A DNA stretch of 64,000 nt, from NCBI GenBank assembly GCA_013180625.2, contig SNVD02012930.1:1-64000 (forward strand), in the 5' to 3' direction. The translations under genes and the position numbers were made by a program. This document shows, one piece after another, positions 1 to 10,331 of this stretch; position 1 is the first letter of the stretch; each line of letters starts with the position of its first letter. The notes beneath the pieces are model-generated. The model saw only the letters and a list, made by a program, of their open reading frames with translations. It was not told the origin of the DNA and did not search any database. This DNA comes from Boswellia sacra (lineage: Eukaryota; Streptophyta; Magnoliopsida; Sapindales; Burseraceae).

Positions 1-242
1 ATAAAAAGAGACAAAGAAAAGAAGGTAGTATTGATCAATTTTTGTGTTTCGAGGAGATTCCTCTCATGGGCTATTATAATTGATCATGTTTTATCTCTCT
101 TTGCCATTTGTCTTATTTGCTTTGTTGTTTGTTTTTGACTTTCATTTGCTCTTGTGTTTTTATTTCTTTTATGTGTCTCTATTTTCTTTTCTTGTGTTAA
201 ATTTGATTATTCCGTGCTTCGAGTTCAGTTGTGCAACAGCTT
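1..242. other. Unassigned T-rich internal sequence
   Basis: T-rich sequence without a readable ORF. It lies upstream of the gag-pro remnant, so it is probably internal retrotransposon sequence, but I do not recognise it. Confidence 0.3.
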
Positions 243-335
243 GAGGAAACATTCAAACGGGAGTTGAAGCCATTGTTCGAAGGTTTGAAACGTGCATATC
301 TGGGATAAGAACAAACTCAATCGCATTATCGGTAA
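243..335 (+). pseudogene. gag-pro C-terminal remnant (Athila)
   Basis: About 30 codons read ...LKPLFEGLKRAYLG, then a stop. They match LKPLPEGLKYAYLG in the linker between protease and RT of the Athila element on the minus strand near 57.7 kb. The match breaks off before RT, and the next recognisable sequence is the start of the CRP-like gene. This places a deletion of the whole RT-RNase H-integrase block here. Confidence 0.6.
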
Positions 336-358
336 TATCTCTCCTTTTCTTCTCTTCA

Positions 359-905
359 ATGGATGCTGATATCTTTCTATCGAACTTCGTAAATATTTCC
401 CTTCACTTCCTCAAAATGCCTGTGTTTAAATTTATAAAGTACGGTGACTAACTTTTGGGCATTGATGCTCCTAACGTGCCTGCTGAATATCCGATGTCGT
501 ATCGAAGCCATGTGAGATTTCCGTGAGCCGGACTTAATCTCGCAAAATACATGCCTGGTCTAGGAAAGAGCTACTACGCCAAGAGGCGAAGAGTAAAAAG
601 GTTACAAGATGTTATAAATGTGCTAGATGGAATTGTAACCAGACTTGTCGTTCATTAGGTTTTGTGTCCAGGAATAGAGAAGATAAACTTTCATTTATTA
701 AGAATAGTTTGAGTAATAAGTCGCTGGATAATGTTTGTTAACTCTCGAGTCACATTCTTGTGGACTTGTTCAGCGTGAATTGCTTAATCTATGGACACAA
801 TTTTGTGATGAATTGCAGTGTTATAGTCTAGGGAATCTGACTAAAAACGATCCTGTTTGCCAGCTTATAAGAAAACTGGATGGGAAGCAAATCCCCGACT
901 CATAG
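359..905 (+). pseudogene. Cysteine-rich (carlavirus CRP-like) accessory protein, decayed copy
   Basis: This is homologous, from start codon to stop, to the intact gene at 54143-54691. It shares the ATG-GAT start, the segment MPGLGKSxYAKxRR, the knuckle C-x2-C-ARW-x-C-NQ-x-C-RSLG, and the terminal stretch NDPVCQLIRKLDGK ending in a stop at 903-905. It is broken by an early stop about 30 codons in, by a one-base deletion just before the first knuckle cysteine, and by a further stop near 738. It sits about 690 bases upstream of the LOG ORF, the same order as in the other element. The function is unknown; the basic stretch plus Cys knuckle suggests nucleic-acid binding. Confidence 0.65.
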
Positions 906-1127
906 AAGGCGTTTCAGCCGTTACTGGACGTAAAACCAGAGGAAGATGGAGCCACAATCACAACTACTTGTATATTTGAATGTGTGTTGTTGTTGTCAAA
1001 TTTCTTTTTTCTTATTCGTTTGATCTGATTATCAATGTTTTTTTTGTGTTGTTGTTGTTTGTTGATTTTGATTGTGTTAATTTCACGTTGTTCTGTTTTG
1101 ACACACCATATGACTACCACCCCATGT
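906..1127. other. Spacer between CRP-like gene and LOG
   Basis: The first ~70 bases (TGGACGTAAAACCAGAGGAAGATG and following) match the spacer downstream of the intact CRP-like gene at 54.1 kb. The rest is T/G-rich with TTG runs and no ORF. Confidence 0.5.
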
Positions 1128-1395
1128 ATAAGCACACGTGAAAGACAGTGGGAGGTTTTGTCAACCTCCGCTTGAAAGTATAATCTTTACTTTTCCATAC
1201 TTCACGTGGTAGACAAGTGTGGAGGTTTTGTCAACCTCCACCGAAAGTGTATCTCTATTTTTTATGCTTCACGTGGGAGACAAGTGTGGGGGTTTTGTCA
1301 CCCCCCGCCGATAGTGTATCTCCATTTTCCATGCTTCACGTGGGAGACAAGTGTGTAGGTTTTGTCAAACCTCGTCGAAAGCATATCTTATTTTT
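1128..1395 (+). repeat. Four-unit ~67-bp tandem repeat with G-boxes upstream of LOG
   Basis: Each unit contains a CACGTG hexamer (1135-1140, 1203-1208, 1270-1275, 1337-1342; spacing 68, 67, 67), then the short palindrome GAGGTTTTGTCAACCTC or a variant, then a T-rich spacer. CACGTG is the plant G-box bound by bZIP/bHLH factors. The array ends about 200 bases before the LOG start, a promoter-proximal position. The other LOG-bearing element has no equivalent array in its CRP-LOG spacer, so this was gained in, or lost from, one lineage. Confidence 0.75.
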
Positions 1396-1477
1396 TCAAA
1401 TCTTGGGGCGATAAATCTGCATCGAGCAACTCCCACCGAAATTATGTCCCCATGTGTCAATTTGAGAGTTTTACGTG

Positions 1478-1488
1478 TGTATATATCC
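1478..1488 (+). promoter_or_regulatory. Possible TATA element for LOG
   Basis: GTGTATATATCC lies downstream of the G-box repeats and about 105 bases before the chosen LOG ATG. The position is plausible for a core promoter, but TATA-like strings are common in this AT-rich sequence. Confidence 0.3.
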
Positions 1489-1592
1489 ATGCTGCATATT
1501 TTAAAATGTCATTTTATAACCTGTCTTGCACTTGAATCGCATAATACCTAACGTACATCATTGTCTTGCACAAGTTTAGAGCACTTTTAGAA

Positions 1593-2243
1593 ATGGAGAA
1601 AACACCAATTCGGCGATTCCAAAATATATACGTATTTTGTGGATCGCAATTTGGTAAAGATGGAGAGTTTACAACAGCAGCTCTTGATCTTGGTAGGACA
1701 TTATCTGCGAGGGGTATTAATTTGATTTATGGAGGGGGTAGTCTTGGGTTAATGGGGTGTGTGTCAACAGCTGCATCCATAGGAGGGAGCAAAGTTCTCG
1801 GTATTATCCCTAAACCATTAGCTGTACGAGATATCGTAGGCAACACAATCGGGGAAGAGTTACAGGTTTCTAGCATGCATGAGCGTATTGCACATATGGT
1901 TGTTAAGTCTGATGCATTTATAGCTTTGCCTGGTGGTTATGGTACGTTAGAGGAGATATTTCAAATCACCTCTTGGGCACAGCTAAACATCCATCGAAAA
2001 CCCATTGGTTTGTTAAATGTTAGTAATTTTTTTGATGGTTTGTTGTCCTTTCTTGATCAAGCTGTAGACAAAAATTTCATCTCACCGTCAGCAAGGCAAA
2101 TGCTGGTTACAGCTTCAACTGCAGGTGAGTTAATTGACAAACTACAAGAATTCATCTATTCACCTGATCCAACAATGGCTCGGATAAATTGGTTTGGAGA
2201 AGGCAATAAAAGGCGTCAACTGGATTTAACCCTCCATTTGTAA
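1593..2243 (+). CDS. LOG-type cytokinin riboside 5'-monophosphate phosphoribohydrolase, retrotransposon-borne
   Basis: Intact 216-codon ORF without introns. LOG enzymes release active free-base cytokinin from its riboside 5'-monophosphate in one step in the cytosol/nucleus. Visible signatures in order are the N-terminal VFCGS nucleotide-binding turn, YGGGSLGLMG (about residues 47-56), SSMHER carrying the conserved Arg, and the hallmark PGGYGTLEE (about residues 113-121), followed by the usual WAQLNIHRKPIGLLN helix-strand region. The start at 1593 (MEKTPIRRF) is chosen over 1566 because the second LOG copy also starts MEG at this point. The C-terminus LDLTLHL matches an LxLxL pattern. The residue after the catalytic-region Arg is Ile, where I expect Lys in most LOGs. 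It is flanked by retrotransposon sequence only, so it is a captured gene. I cannot tell from sequence whether it is active. Confidence 0.9.
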   Translation: MEKTPIRRFQNIYVFCGSQFGKDGEFTTAALDLGRTLSARGINLIYGGGSLGLMGCVSTAASIGGSKVLGIIPKPLAVRDIVGNTIGEELQVSSMHERIAHMVVKSDAFIALPGGYGTLEEIFQITSWAQLNIHRKPIGLLNVSNFFDGLLSFLDQAVDKNFISPSARQMLVTASTAGELIDKLQEFIYSPDPTMARINWFGEGNKRRQLDLTLHL

Positions 2244-4182
2244 TCTCTATTTGCTGGTTTGCTTCGTTTTTGTTTGCTTTCTTTTTAGTGTGTTTATTTG
2301 AGATTTTTCATGTCGTTTCTTTTGAGCTTTTTCAGGATTATTTCTTTCGTCCCAGGTAATATTTTCTAATCTCGGTTTTTAGAGTGGTGGCTTAAAAAGT
2401 TCAAGTTCTCTTGAAACGCATTCTGGATCTCTTCAATCCATAATGGCTGAATAAGGAGGCTAACTTCTAACTTTTTAGACCCATTCTAACTAACTTGTTT
2501 TTGTTTGCTGACTTGTTGAACTTTGTTATTTTATGAGTGAGTTTAGTTTTGCGTAATTTAGAGTTGTTATGTGTTTTTATCTTTATCAGTTTCGATTCAA
2601 AAAAACAATTGTGGTAAAACCTGAGAATGGCAGAATATGGGGTTTTCTTAACTCTTGAAACGCATTCTCTCTCAATAATCTGTAGTTTGTTTATTTCATG
2701 TTGTTTGAAGTGTCTTGTTTCTTGTTTTGTTCTTTCATAATAAAGGTATATAGGCTGGAAACCTTAAGTCTGCGGGCTATTGGTCCTAAGGATTGTTGAA
2801 TTATACAATCTTGACTCAGGTGTAACAACGCCACGTACCTCTTTTCTTGCATTTTGTGGGTCGATGATAAGATAATGATTGAATTAAAAATAACTCTTGG
2901 AAAATGATAAATGATGCATGGATCTGTGTGCTTGAAATGTCTATTGGTTTTCGCTTTGCTTTTGATTCTTGCGCAACATTGAGCACTAAGCTATTATCAC
3001 TGAGTTATTTGTTCACTTAGAGAAAGTTTATGTAATTTAAATGTTTCTTCAGATTTCAATGAATTCTAGAACTTGTTTTGATGGTCACTCAAGGCGAAAT
3101 CCTAGGCTGTGCAACATTGGGGAAATGATTTAGGCCATCTTTGGACCGTTTGAGCCTTAATAGCCAACCTTGACTTAAATTGATCCCTAGTTACCCCTTT
3201 GAGCCTTTGTAAGCCTTTTTCTTTGTTAACTCACTAAAAGATTTCCTAACCTTAATTGAATTTGTTCCAAACAGTTTATCCCTTACCTATGAGCATGTAA
3301 ATCATTTGCAATTACATTTTGAGGTATGTTCTGGTTTTGGGAAGTTAGAGGAGGTTGGATTATGCCATGAGCAATGCAAGTGAGTTTTTATTATGTTTGT
3401 AAAAAAAAAAAAAGAGAAAAAAAATATGTACTTATCTTCCACATACTTAAACATTGAGGACAATGTATTGTTTAAGTGTGGTTGAGTGGAATTGCAGTTA
3501 CACAAAAGAAAAAAGAACAAAAAAAGAAGAAGAATAAGAGATCTATACCCTTAAGTGTTCTTAAAAAGAATGAAACAACAAAGTGTGGGGGTGTATTTTT
3601 CTTTTGTTTTCTGCAAAAAAAAAAAAAAAGATTGAGTGTTCTAAATAAGTTTGGGGGAGTAACCTGGTGACTTGAAATGAAGTTATGTTATAGGGTTGAG
3701 CTCTACATAGTCTTGAATGATTTATGTGTTTGTGGGTGATTTGAGCCAAATTATTATCCTTTATCATACCTTCACCCAAGCCAAACGTTACAAGCTTAAT
3801 AAGTCCTACTTGATCCTTGGTGTTGTGCATGTCTACATTAGTGGAGAGTGACTTGAAAGGCAGGCCTATGGAGTTCATTTATACACACATCTTCAATATT
3901 AAATATGATTCATTTTTATGCATAAACTCATCCGGGTTACAAGTGATTAGGTGAGAATGGCTCTACACACACACACTTGAGGAATCGAAGTGAAGCGAAA
4001 CTAATTTTTGAGATAAAATTCTTGATCAAGTGCATTATTTTGAAGTATTCCTTGGGTTATAATTAAGTACAATCTTTGAGGCCTATTTGGAAGTGGAAGC
4101 ATTGGTGTGTTTTAATTTTTCTCTGATTCTGTTTCGGTTTAGTTTTGTTTCGTATCATTTTAGTTGCTCGAGGACTAGCAAA
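2244..4182 (+). other. Athila 3' noncoding region
   Basis: AT-rich, no credible ORF. It contains landmarks also found (in reverse) downstream of the second LOG: the CTTGAAACGCATTCTGGATC-like block (~2410, again ~2655), TCAAGGCGAAATCCTAGG (~3088) and the 'ACATTGAGGACAATGT ... AAGTGTGG' block (~3450-3480). Runs of A and the repeated AGTGTGGGGG motif (~3582) precede the polypurine tract. The homology extends past LOG, which supports common descent of the two elements despite unrelated LTRs. Confidence 0.6.
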
Positions 4183-4201
4183 GTCTAAGTGTGGGGGAAT
4201 T
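4183..4201 (+). other. Polypurine tract of Athila A element
   Basis: AAGTGTGGGGGAATT lies directly before the LTR 5' end (TGATAGGTGTC). This is the expected plus-strand priming site for the 3' LTR. Confidence 0.7.
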
Positions 4202-5602
4202 TGATAGGTGTCTATTTATGTATTACTTTTATATCAATTCGTCCATGTTTCTTTTCTATATTCCTTGGTATTTTTATGTTTTTGTGTGGTTTTGATGTTT
4301 GTAGGAGTTTTGGAGCAACTTGCACAAAAATGGAGTAAAACCTTCATTTTCACCTCTGCTAGTCAACCATCTTCTCGGATTTAATTGTATTGATATACAA
4401 TGAACCCGATGACATATTATATACCGTTGGAAAGCTCTCGAAGTCTATTTTCTCGAGAAATTTACGGTTTATAAATCCATTCAGTGTACCAAAAGTTGTA
4501 ATCAAAACAGTGTGAGATGTATAGAAATATAATTCCACAAGTCACGGTAGCATGTATAATACGGGGCACTGTAGCAATTCACTGTAGCAGAGTATTTAAA
4601 CACATTTTAGGGTTTTATTTTGAGAACTTGAAGAGGGGAGAACGTGGTAGAGGCTGCAGCTCTGGAATTCTTTCATCTCTTGGAGTTCTTGAAGGAGATT
4701 GAAGGCTTGGAAAGAGAAGAACTACAATCCAAAGAGAATTACATCAAATTTGCTAAATTTTTCCTTTCCCTTTCATTTTCTGGAATGTCTCCATGTTGTA
4801 TTGTATTTACCACGTTCTTAAACTTGTGTAACTAAATCTGAATTGTTTGAGGGTGATTTCAAAGCCCCTAATATGGTTTTTGTAAGTTGATTGTGTAAGG
4901 AATTGTTATCCAATTCTCTAATTGAAGTTGCTTGTATTCTCCCAGATTTAATGCTTATGATTGCTTGCTGATTGTATTTGAGTGGCCAACTGAATATAAT
5001 CTGGTTGTGATTTATTGCTAGACTAGAAATCTTGATCCGTAATTGTCTTGAATTTCTAATCATTAGTATCAAAATTGTGATCAGAGATTACAATTGGAGA
5101 ATATAACCTAAGTTAAATAATCCGAGCTTGTGTGTTTATTGCTTAGATCAACCTATCTTTCTATCATAATGCATCCATTGAATTAAATTTAGAGAGCTTG
5201 TTCTAGGTTGTTTAATGGATAGAGATTAAATAAAGAGCCTGTTTTATTTAACCACAAAGTAAGGAAAGATTGGGATAACAGAGCTTGTTGTTATCTACGG
5301 TTGATAACTTCAATGCTGTAATTGGATTACAATTCTATGTTAATTCACAAATTCATATCTTGTGGCAGAGAGATACCTTACCAGGTTCTCTTTGATTTTT
5401 CATTCAAATTTACTTTCTGTTTTGTTACTCTTTACTTGCATTCTTATTTCATTTAGTAAAGCATTCAACAAAAATCCCCCCTGTTTAGTTTATTGTTGCT
5501 GGAAATAACAAATTCAATTAGAATCAATCCTCGTGGGAACGATATATTACTTATCACTTTATTACTTGTGCACTAGTATCCTGTTAGTTTTCGAACGCGT
5601 CA
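4202..5602 (+). repeat. LTR, family A (Athila), 1401 bp
   Basis: Starts TGATAGGTGTC and ends GAACGCGTCA (TG...CA). It closely resembles the solo LTR at 47336-48758 and the reverse LTR at 8903-10331. A TATA-like AGTATTTAAACAC near 4590 is the likely promoter. Upstream is a proper polypurine tract. Downstream the sequence continues without a primer site into the middle of a gag gene, so either this element inserted into another copy's gag or the 5' part of a tandem partner was deleted. Confidence 0.9.
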
Positions 5603-6054
5603 GTATGTCCTCTCCAGATATTGTTTAAAGCACTGCCACTAACAACAATGCTTTCAGTAGGAAACTAGGGCAAGTATCCAAAACCTGGAAAATCAAATGG
5701 GATAATTGGCCACTAACATGAGCAAATTTGAGAGTCAAAGCTTAGGAAAATTGCCTTCTCAGCCGGTGATCAATCCAAGAGAGAATGCTAGTGCTGTAAT
5801 TTTGAGAAGTGGAAAACAATTAGACATTCCACCAAAGAAATCACAAACTGATGAAGGGGATGCCACCACTTCCACCATGAATAAAACATGATCTTCTAAG
5901 GTAAATCTTGAAACTCCCATTCCTTCTTATGTTACTCCTCCACCTTTTCCTAGCAGATTTGCAAAATCAAAGAAGGAGGAACAAGAGCAGGAAATCTTGG
6001 AGATTTTTCGCAAGATCGAGGTAAATATACCACTTCTGGATGCTATCAAGCAAG
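5603..6054 (+). pseudogene. Athila gag-pro fragment (plus strand)
   Basis: Starts abruptly after the LTR and is collinear with the minus-strand gag at 7839-8323. Readable segments are ATNMSKFESQ, LPSQPVINPRENASAVILRSGKQ, VTPPPFPSRFAKSKKEEQEQEI and VNIPLLDAIKQV, typical of the Athila gag-to-protease linker. It is interrupted by a stop at about 5889 and cut off by the copia LTR at 6055. Confidence 0.75.
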
Positions 6055-6372
6055 TGTTGACCCAGGTATGGCAACCCAAGAGGGGGGGTGAATTGGGTTT
6101 TTATTTATCAAAACGGATTTAGAAAACTTTTCTTGGAAGATCAAAATTATTTAAGTCTTTCTTTGAGAACAAAGGTGAAGAAGATGAAAATAGAATGCAA
6201 TCAAGAGAATGGCAATAAAGAACAATCACAAGTGCAAGTAAATGTTAAAAGATAGGGATAGAGAGAGTGCAAACTCAATTTACGTGGTTCGGCAAACCTT
6301 GCCTACGTCCACGGGCTCCTAGCTCCACAAGCTAAGCTTTCCACTAAGTTGTAAAATCTTTACAACTTGCTT

Positions 6373-6632
6373 GATGAACAACCTCACCAAGACTTTTTCT
6401 TCCAACTCTTGATAACACCACACCAAGAGTTCTTCTTGATGAACAACCTCACCAAGGCAATTTCCTTCAACTCTTGATAACATCACACCAAGAGTTCTTT
6501 TTGTTGAACAACCTCACCAAGGCAACTTCCTTCAACCCTTGATAACACCACACCAAGAGTTCTTCTTGATGAACAACCTCACCAAGGCAACTTTCCTCAA
6601 CTCTTGATAACACACAACAAGCGTTCTCTCAA
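6373..6632 (-). repeat. 65-bp tandem repeat inside copia LTR
   Basis: GATGAACAACCTCACC recurs at 6373, 6438, 6503 (GTTG variant) and 6568, an exact 65-base period. The same array sits at the equivalent place in the other copy (~42136-42345), so it predates both insertions. Confidence 0.85.
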
Positions 6633-6827
6633 GGATAACTATTATCCTTTACAATAATATCTCACTCTCACCACAATACAAGAACAAAGATAAATTTTAC
6701 AACAAAAGTATAACTCTCTTCAAAGAGTAGATAAATAATATAAAAGCTATCTAGACTTGATATTTCTCTTGCTTTTTGCTTGATAAAATGCTTCTCTTGC
6801 ACTTATTGAATGCATGGGAGAATGGCT

Positions 6828-6836
6828 CCTTTTATA
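6828..6836 (-). promoter_or_regulatory. LTR TATA box (copia LTR, minus)
   Basis: TATAAAAGG on the minus strand, at the same place as 41905-41913 in the second copy. It fits the LTR promoter and supports minus orientation for this copy. Confidence 0.6.
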
Positions 6837-7838
6837 GGCAAATGAGATGAACTTAATCAAGTGAAGACACCAACTCCAATTTTCTGCCCACCATAAAAAA
6901 ACTTGTAATTTTGTCTGCCATTTTTGTCAATGTCCGTTTGAATTGAAAATCTGTAAAACATAAAATGACTGAAATTGAATAGCTTTCAACGCATCAAGAA
7001 TCAAGTCATTTGGATATCTGTAGCTCAAGATATGGCCAAAACACCATTCGGTGCTCATGTGACTTGATTTTTCTTTCTTGTGTCAGTCCTCCAAATTGAA
7101 TGATAATTCTGTCAGCCTTCCGTTTGAAATTTGAATTTCTTCAAAACATTAAAGATCTGCATATTTGAATAAGCTTTCAAAAACATTAAGATTCAAAGAA
7201 TTTGGATATCTCTATCTTAAGATATGACCAAAACACCATTCGGTGCTCATGTGAGTTGATTTTCTTCTCTGTGTCAGTTCACCGAATTGCATGTCAATTA
7301 TGTCGGTCTTCCATTTGAAATTTGAATTTCTTCAAAACATATGAAATGTGCCCCATTAGTCATCTTTCTAATGCCGCAAGAATCAAGTCATTTTGATTTT
7401 TCTAGCTCAAGATATGTCCAAAGGTATTCGGTGCTCATGTCAGCTGCTTCCATTTGTCTTTCAACTTGCATGATAATTTGGACAACCTTGCACTTGAAAT
7501 TTGAATTTCATTAAAACATATGAAATGTTATAAATTGAGTAAGCTTTCCAAAGGCTCAAGAATCACATCATTTGGATATTTGTAGAGATATATATGACCA
7601 ATTGATTGAACATTACTCATGTGTCACATTCCTTGAGTCAATCCTTGTTCTTAAACTTTGGTGCCTTTAACATGTAGTCTTCTCCTTAGCTTCAACACTT
7701 CATTTTAATAAGCCTCTTCTTGATTTTAAAATTATTTCAATGATCTTACTCTTGCACATAAATAAACATGTTAGTAAATCTCAATTAATCAATGTGTATT
7801 GTTATCATCAAAATTATCATGTAGCCTTAGGGCTAACA

Positions 7839-8809
7839 CATAACTCCTTGAGACGTTTTGTATAACGAGGTACTTGCTCAATAGAATCCAGAAGTGGTAT
7901 ATTTACCTCGATTTTGCAAAAGGTTTCCAGGATTTTATGTTCTTGTTCATCCTTCTTCGATTTTCCAAATCTACTAGGAAAAAGTGGAGGAGTAACATAT
8001 GAAGCAATGGAAGTTATAGGATTTACCTGAGAAATCAATGTTTTGTTCATGGTGGATATGGTGTCATCTCCTTCATCAGTTTGTGATTTTCCTAGTAAGA
8101 CATCTAATTGCTCTCCACTTCATGAAGTTATCGCACTAGCAGTCTCGCTTGGATTGATCACCGTATGAGAAGATAATTTTTCTAAGTCTTGGCCCTCGAA
8201 TTTGCTCATGCTAGTAGCCAATTGTCCTATTTGATTTGCCAAGTTTTGGATACTTGCCCCAGTTTCCTGCTGAAATTGCATTGTGTTAGTGGCAAGTGCA
8301 TTAACAATATCCTGGAGATACATACCTGAGTTTTATGAAGCTGGTTACGGTGCTAGATGTGGCATTGGTGGTGGTTGCATTTGAAATGGTTGCTGCACTC
8401 TAGGTTGATTGAAACCTTGTGGCCAATTTGGTATGGCATTTGGGGCGATTGATTGATGATTCCAGTAACTGAAACTAGGGTGATCTTCCCATCCGGCATT
8501 GTAAGTGTTAGAGAAGAGATCACACTATTGCCTTGTTTGTCCTGGAAATTCACCAATGGCATTGGCTTGTTCCATATCTCCTTCTTGTAAAGTTGGATAC
8601 ATGTCGATTGGATGCTCCATGGTAGAATATACCCCACATGCATAAGATTTTTGCATATGTCCTACAACCATGTTTTCCATAAGAAAGGTTAGCTCAGAAA
8701 GTTGTTGTTTAATGTTCGGAGTGCTTACCTCATTTACTCTCCAATATAGTTGTGGCTCAAATCGGCTATTGAATTGTTTGAAGTTTACTGCCATGTCACC
8801 TAAACACAA
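7839..8809 (-). pseudogene. Athila gag (minus strand), truncated and frameshifted
   Basis: Reading from 8809 leftward: an N-terminal segment (MCLGDMAVNFKQFNSRFEPQ), a region with QLSELTFLMENMVVGHMQKS, then LANQIGQLATSMSKFEGQ and INPSETASAI, then a segment ending EVNIPLLDSIEQVPRYTKRLKELC. Frame changes and a missing central gag core show it is non-functional. It is cut by the copia LTR at 7838. The orientation is opposite to the fragment at 5603-6054. Confidence 0.75.
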
Positions 8810-8878
8810 ACAATCAGAAAAGAAAACAAAATACGAATCAACAATGAAAACAAAATAACAAATCGATTAGAAAATCAA

Positions 8879-8896
8879 TCCCCAGCAACGGCGCCA
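8879..8896 (-). other. Primer-binding site (tRNA-Asp type)
   Basis: On the minus strand TGGCGCCGTTGCTGGGGA lies a few bases after the LTR end. It differs by one base from the site at 60299-60316, which matches the 3' end of plant tRNA-Asp, the usual Athila primer. This is an 18-base priming site, not a tRNA gene. Confidence 0.8.
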
Positions 8897-8902
8897 AAAA
8901 CT

Positions 8903-10331
8903 TGATGCGTTCCAAACTAGCAAGTATACTAGTCGTACAAGTAATAAAGTGATAAGTAAGATATCGTTCCCACGAGGATTGATTCTAATTGAATTTGTTA
9001 TTTCCAGCAACAATTAACTAAATGGGGGGTTTTGTTGGTTGATTAACTAGATGAAAAACTGAATATGACGGTAATTAATGAATAACACAATGCAAACTTA
9101 ATTGAAATGGGAATTAATCAATGATAGAAATCTGGTTAAGGGATCATTCTCCACCACAAGATATGGATTTGCGAATTAATTGTAGAATTGTCATCCAATT
9201 ACATTATTGAAATTATCAACCGTAGATAACAACAAGCTCTGTTATCCCAATCTTTCCTTACATTGTTGTTAAATAAAACAGGCTCTTTATTTAATCTCTA
9301 TCCATTAAACAACCTAGAACAAGCTCTCTAAATTTAATTCAATGGATGCATTACGAAAAGAAAGATAGGTTGATCTAAGCAATAAACACACAAGCTCGGA
9401 TTATTTAACTTAGGTTATATTCTCCAATTGCAATCTTTGATCACAATTTTGCTACTAATGATTAGAAATTCAAGACAATTACGGATCAAGATTTCTAGTC
9501 TAGCAATAGACAATAACCAGATTATATTCAGTTGGCCACCCAAATACAATCAGCAAGCAATCATAAGCATTAAATATGGGAAAATACAAGCAACTTCAAT
9601 TGGAGAATTGGATAACAATTTCTTACACAATCAACTCACAAAAATCATATCAAGGGCTTTGAAATCACCCTCAACCAATTCAGATTCAGTTACACATGTT
9701 TAAGAAAAACATAAATACAATACAGAGAAATTCCAGAATTGAAAAGGAAAAGAAAAACTTAGCAAATCCTTTGAAAATCTCCTTTGTAGATGAATCTCCT
9801 TAGGATTGTAGTTCTTCCTCTTTCAAAGCCTTCTTTCTCCTTCAAGAACTCCAAGGGACGAGAGAAATCCTGAAATGCTCCTCCAACACGCTCCCCCTCT
9901 TCACGTTATCAAAATAAAACCCTAAAATGTGTTTATATACTCTGCTACAGTAACCTGCTACAGTGTCCCGTATTATACATGCTACAGAGATTTGTGAAAT
10001 TATATTTCTACACTTCTCACACTGTTTTGATTATAACTTTTGGTACACTGAATGAATTTATGAACCGTAAATTTCTCTAGAAAATAGACTTCGAGAGCTT
10101 TCCAACGGTATACAACATGTCATCGGGTTCATTGTATATCAATACAATTAAATCCGAGAAGATGGTTGACTAGCAGAGGTGAAAATGAAGGGTTTTACTC
10201 CATTTTTGTGCAAGTTGCTCCAAAACTCCTACAAATATCAAAACCACACAAAAACATAAAAATACCAAGGAATATAGCAAAGAAACATGGACGAATTAAT
10301 ATGAAAATGATATATAATTAGACACCTATGA
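8903..10331 (-). repeat. LTR, family A (5' LTR of minus-strand Athila)
   Basis: Reverse copy of the family A LTR, from TGATGCGT at 8903 to GACACCTATGA at 10331. The outer terminus has lost the exact CA/TG end. It is inserted in the Tat LTR that continues at 10332. The partner 3' LTR and the duplicated target site are missing because of the rearrangement around 6055-7838. Confidence 0.85.

Larger units (their letters stand above)
1..5602 (+). mobile_element. Athila-type LTR retrotransposon (LTR family A), 3' portion, carrying CRP-like and LOG genes
   Basis: The window opens inside the internal region of a plus-strand Ty3/gypsy element. In order it holds a short gag-pro remnant, a decayed cysteine-rich-protein gene, an intact LOG gene, a long AT-rich 3' noncoding region, a polypurine tract and a 1.4-kb LTR. 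RT, RNase H and integrase are missing: the sequence passes from the end of gag-pro to the accessory gene within about 25 bases. The same gene order and the same noncoding landmarks occur in the fuller Athila element at 50290-61851, which is the basis for the lineage call. The 5' end and the left target-site duplication lie outside the window. Confidence 0.8.
6055..7838 (-). mobile_element. Probable Ty1/copia LTR (solo), minus orientation
   Basis: Inverted copy of the LTR at 40914-42669, with termini TGTTGACCCAGG and GGGCTAACA (TG...CA either way). Features include a GGGGGGG run near the end, the TTTACGTGGTTCGGCAAACC block found in many plant copia LTRs, a 65-bp tandem repeat and a TATA box on the minus strand. 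Unlike the other copy its flanks (GCAAG / CATAA) are not a duplication. It separates two gag fragments in opposite orientation, so its surroundings rearranged after insertion, or it mediated the inversion. Confidence 0.75.

Noticed and set aside
1593..2243. LOG as an ordinary host gene
   Set aside because: No introns, no host neighbours, and the same CRP-LOG-noncoding-PPT-LTR order as in a complete retrotransposon 51 kb away.
6373..6632. CRISPR-like regularly spaced repeats
   Set aside because: Contiguous 65-bp tandem repeat in a plant LTR, without unique spacers; likewise the 67-bp array at 1128.
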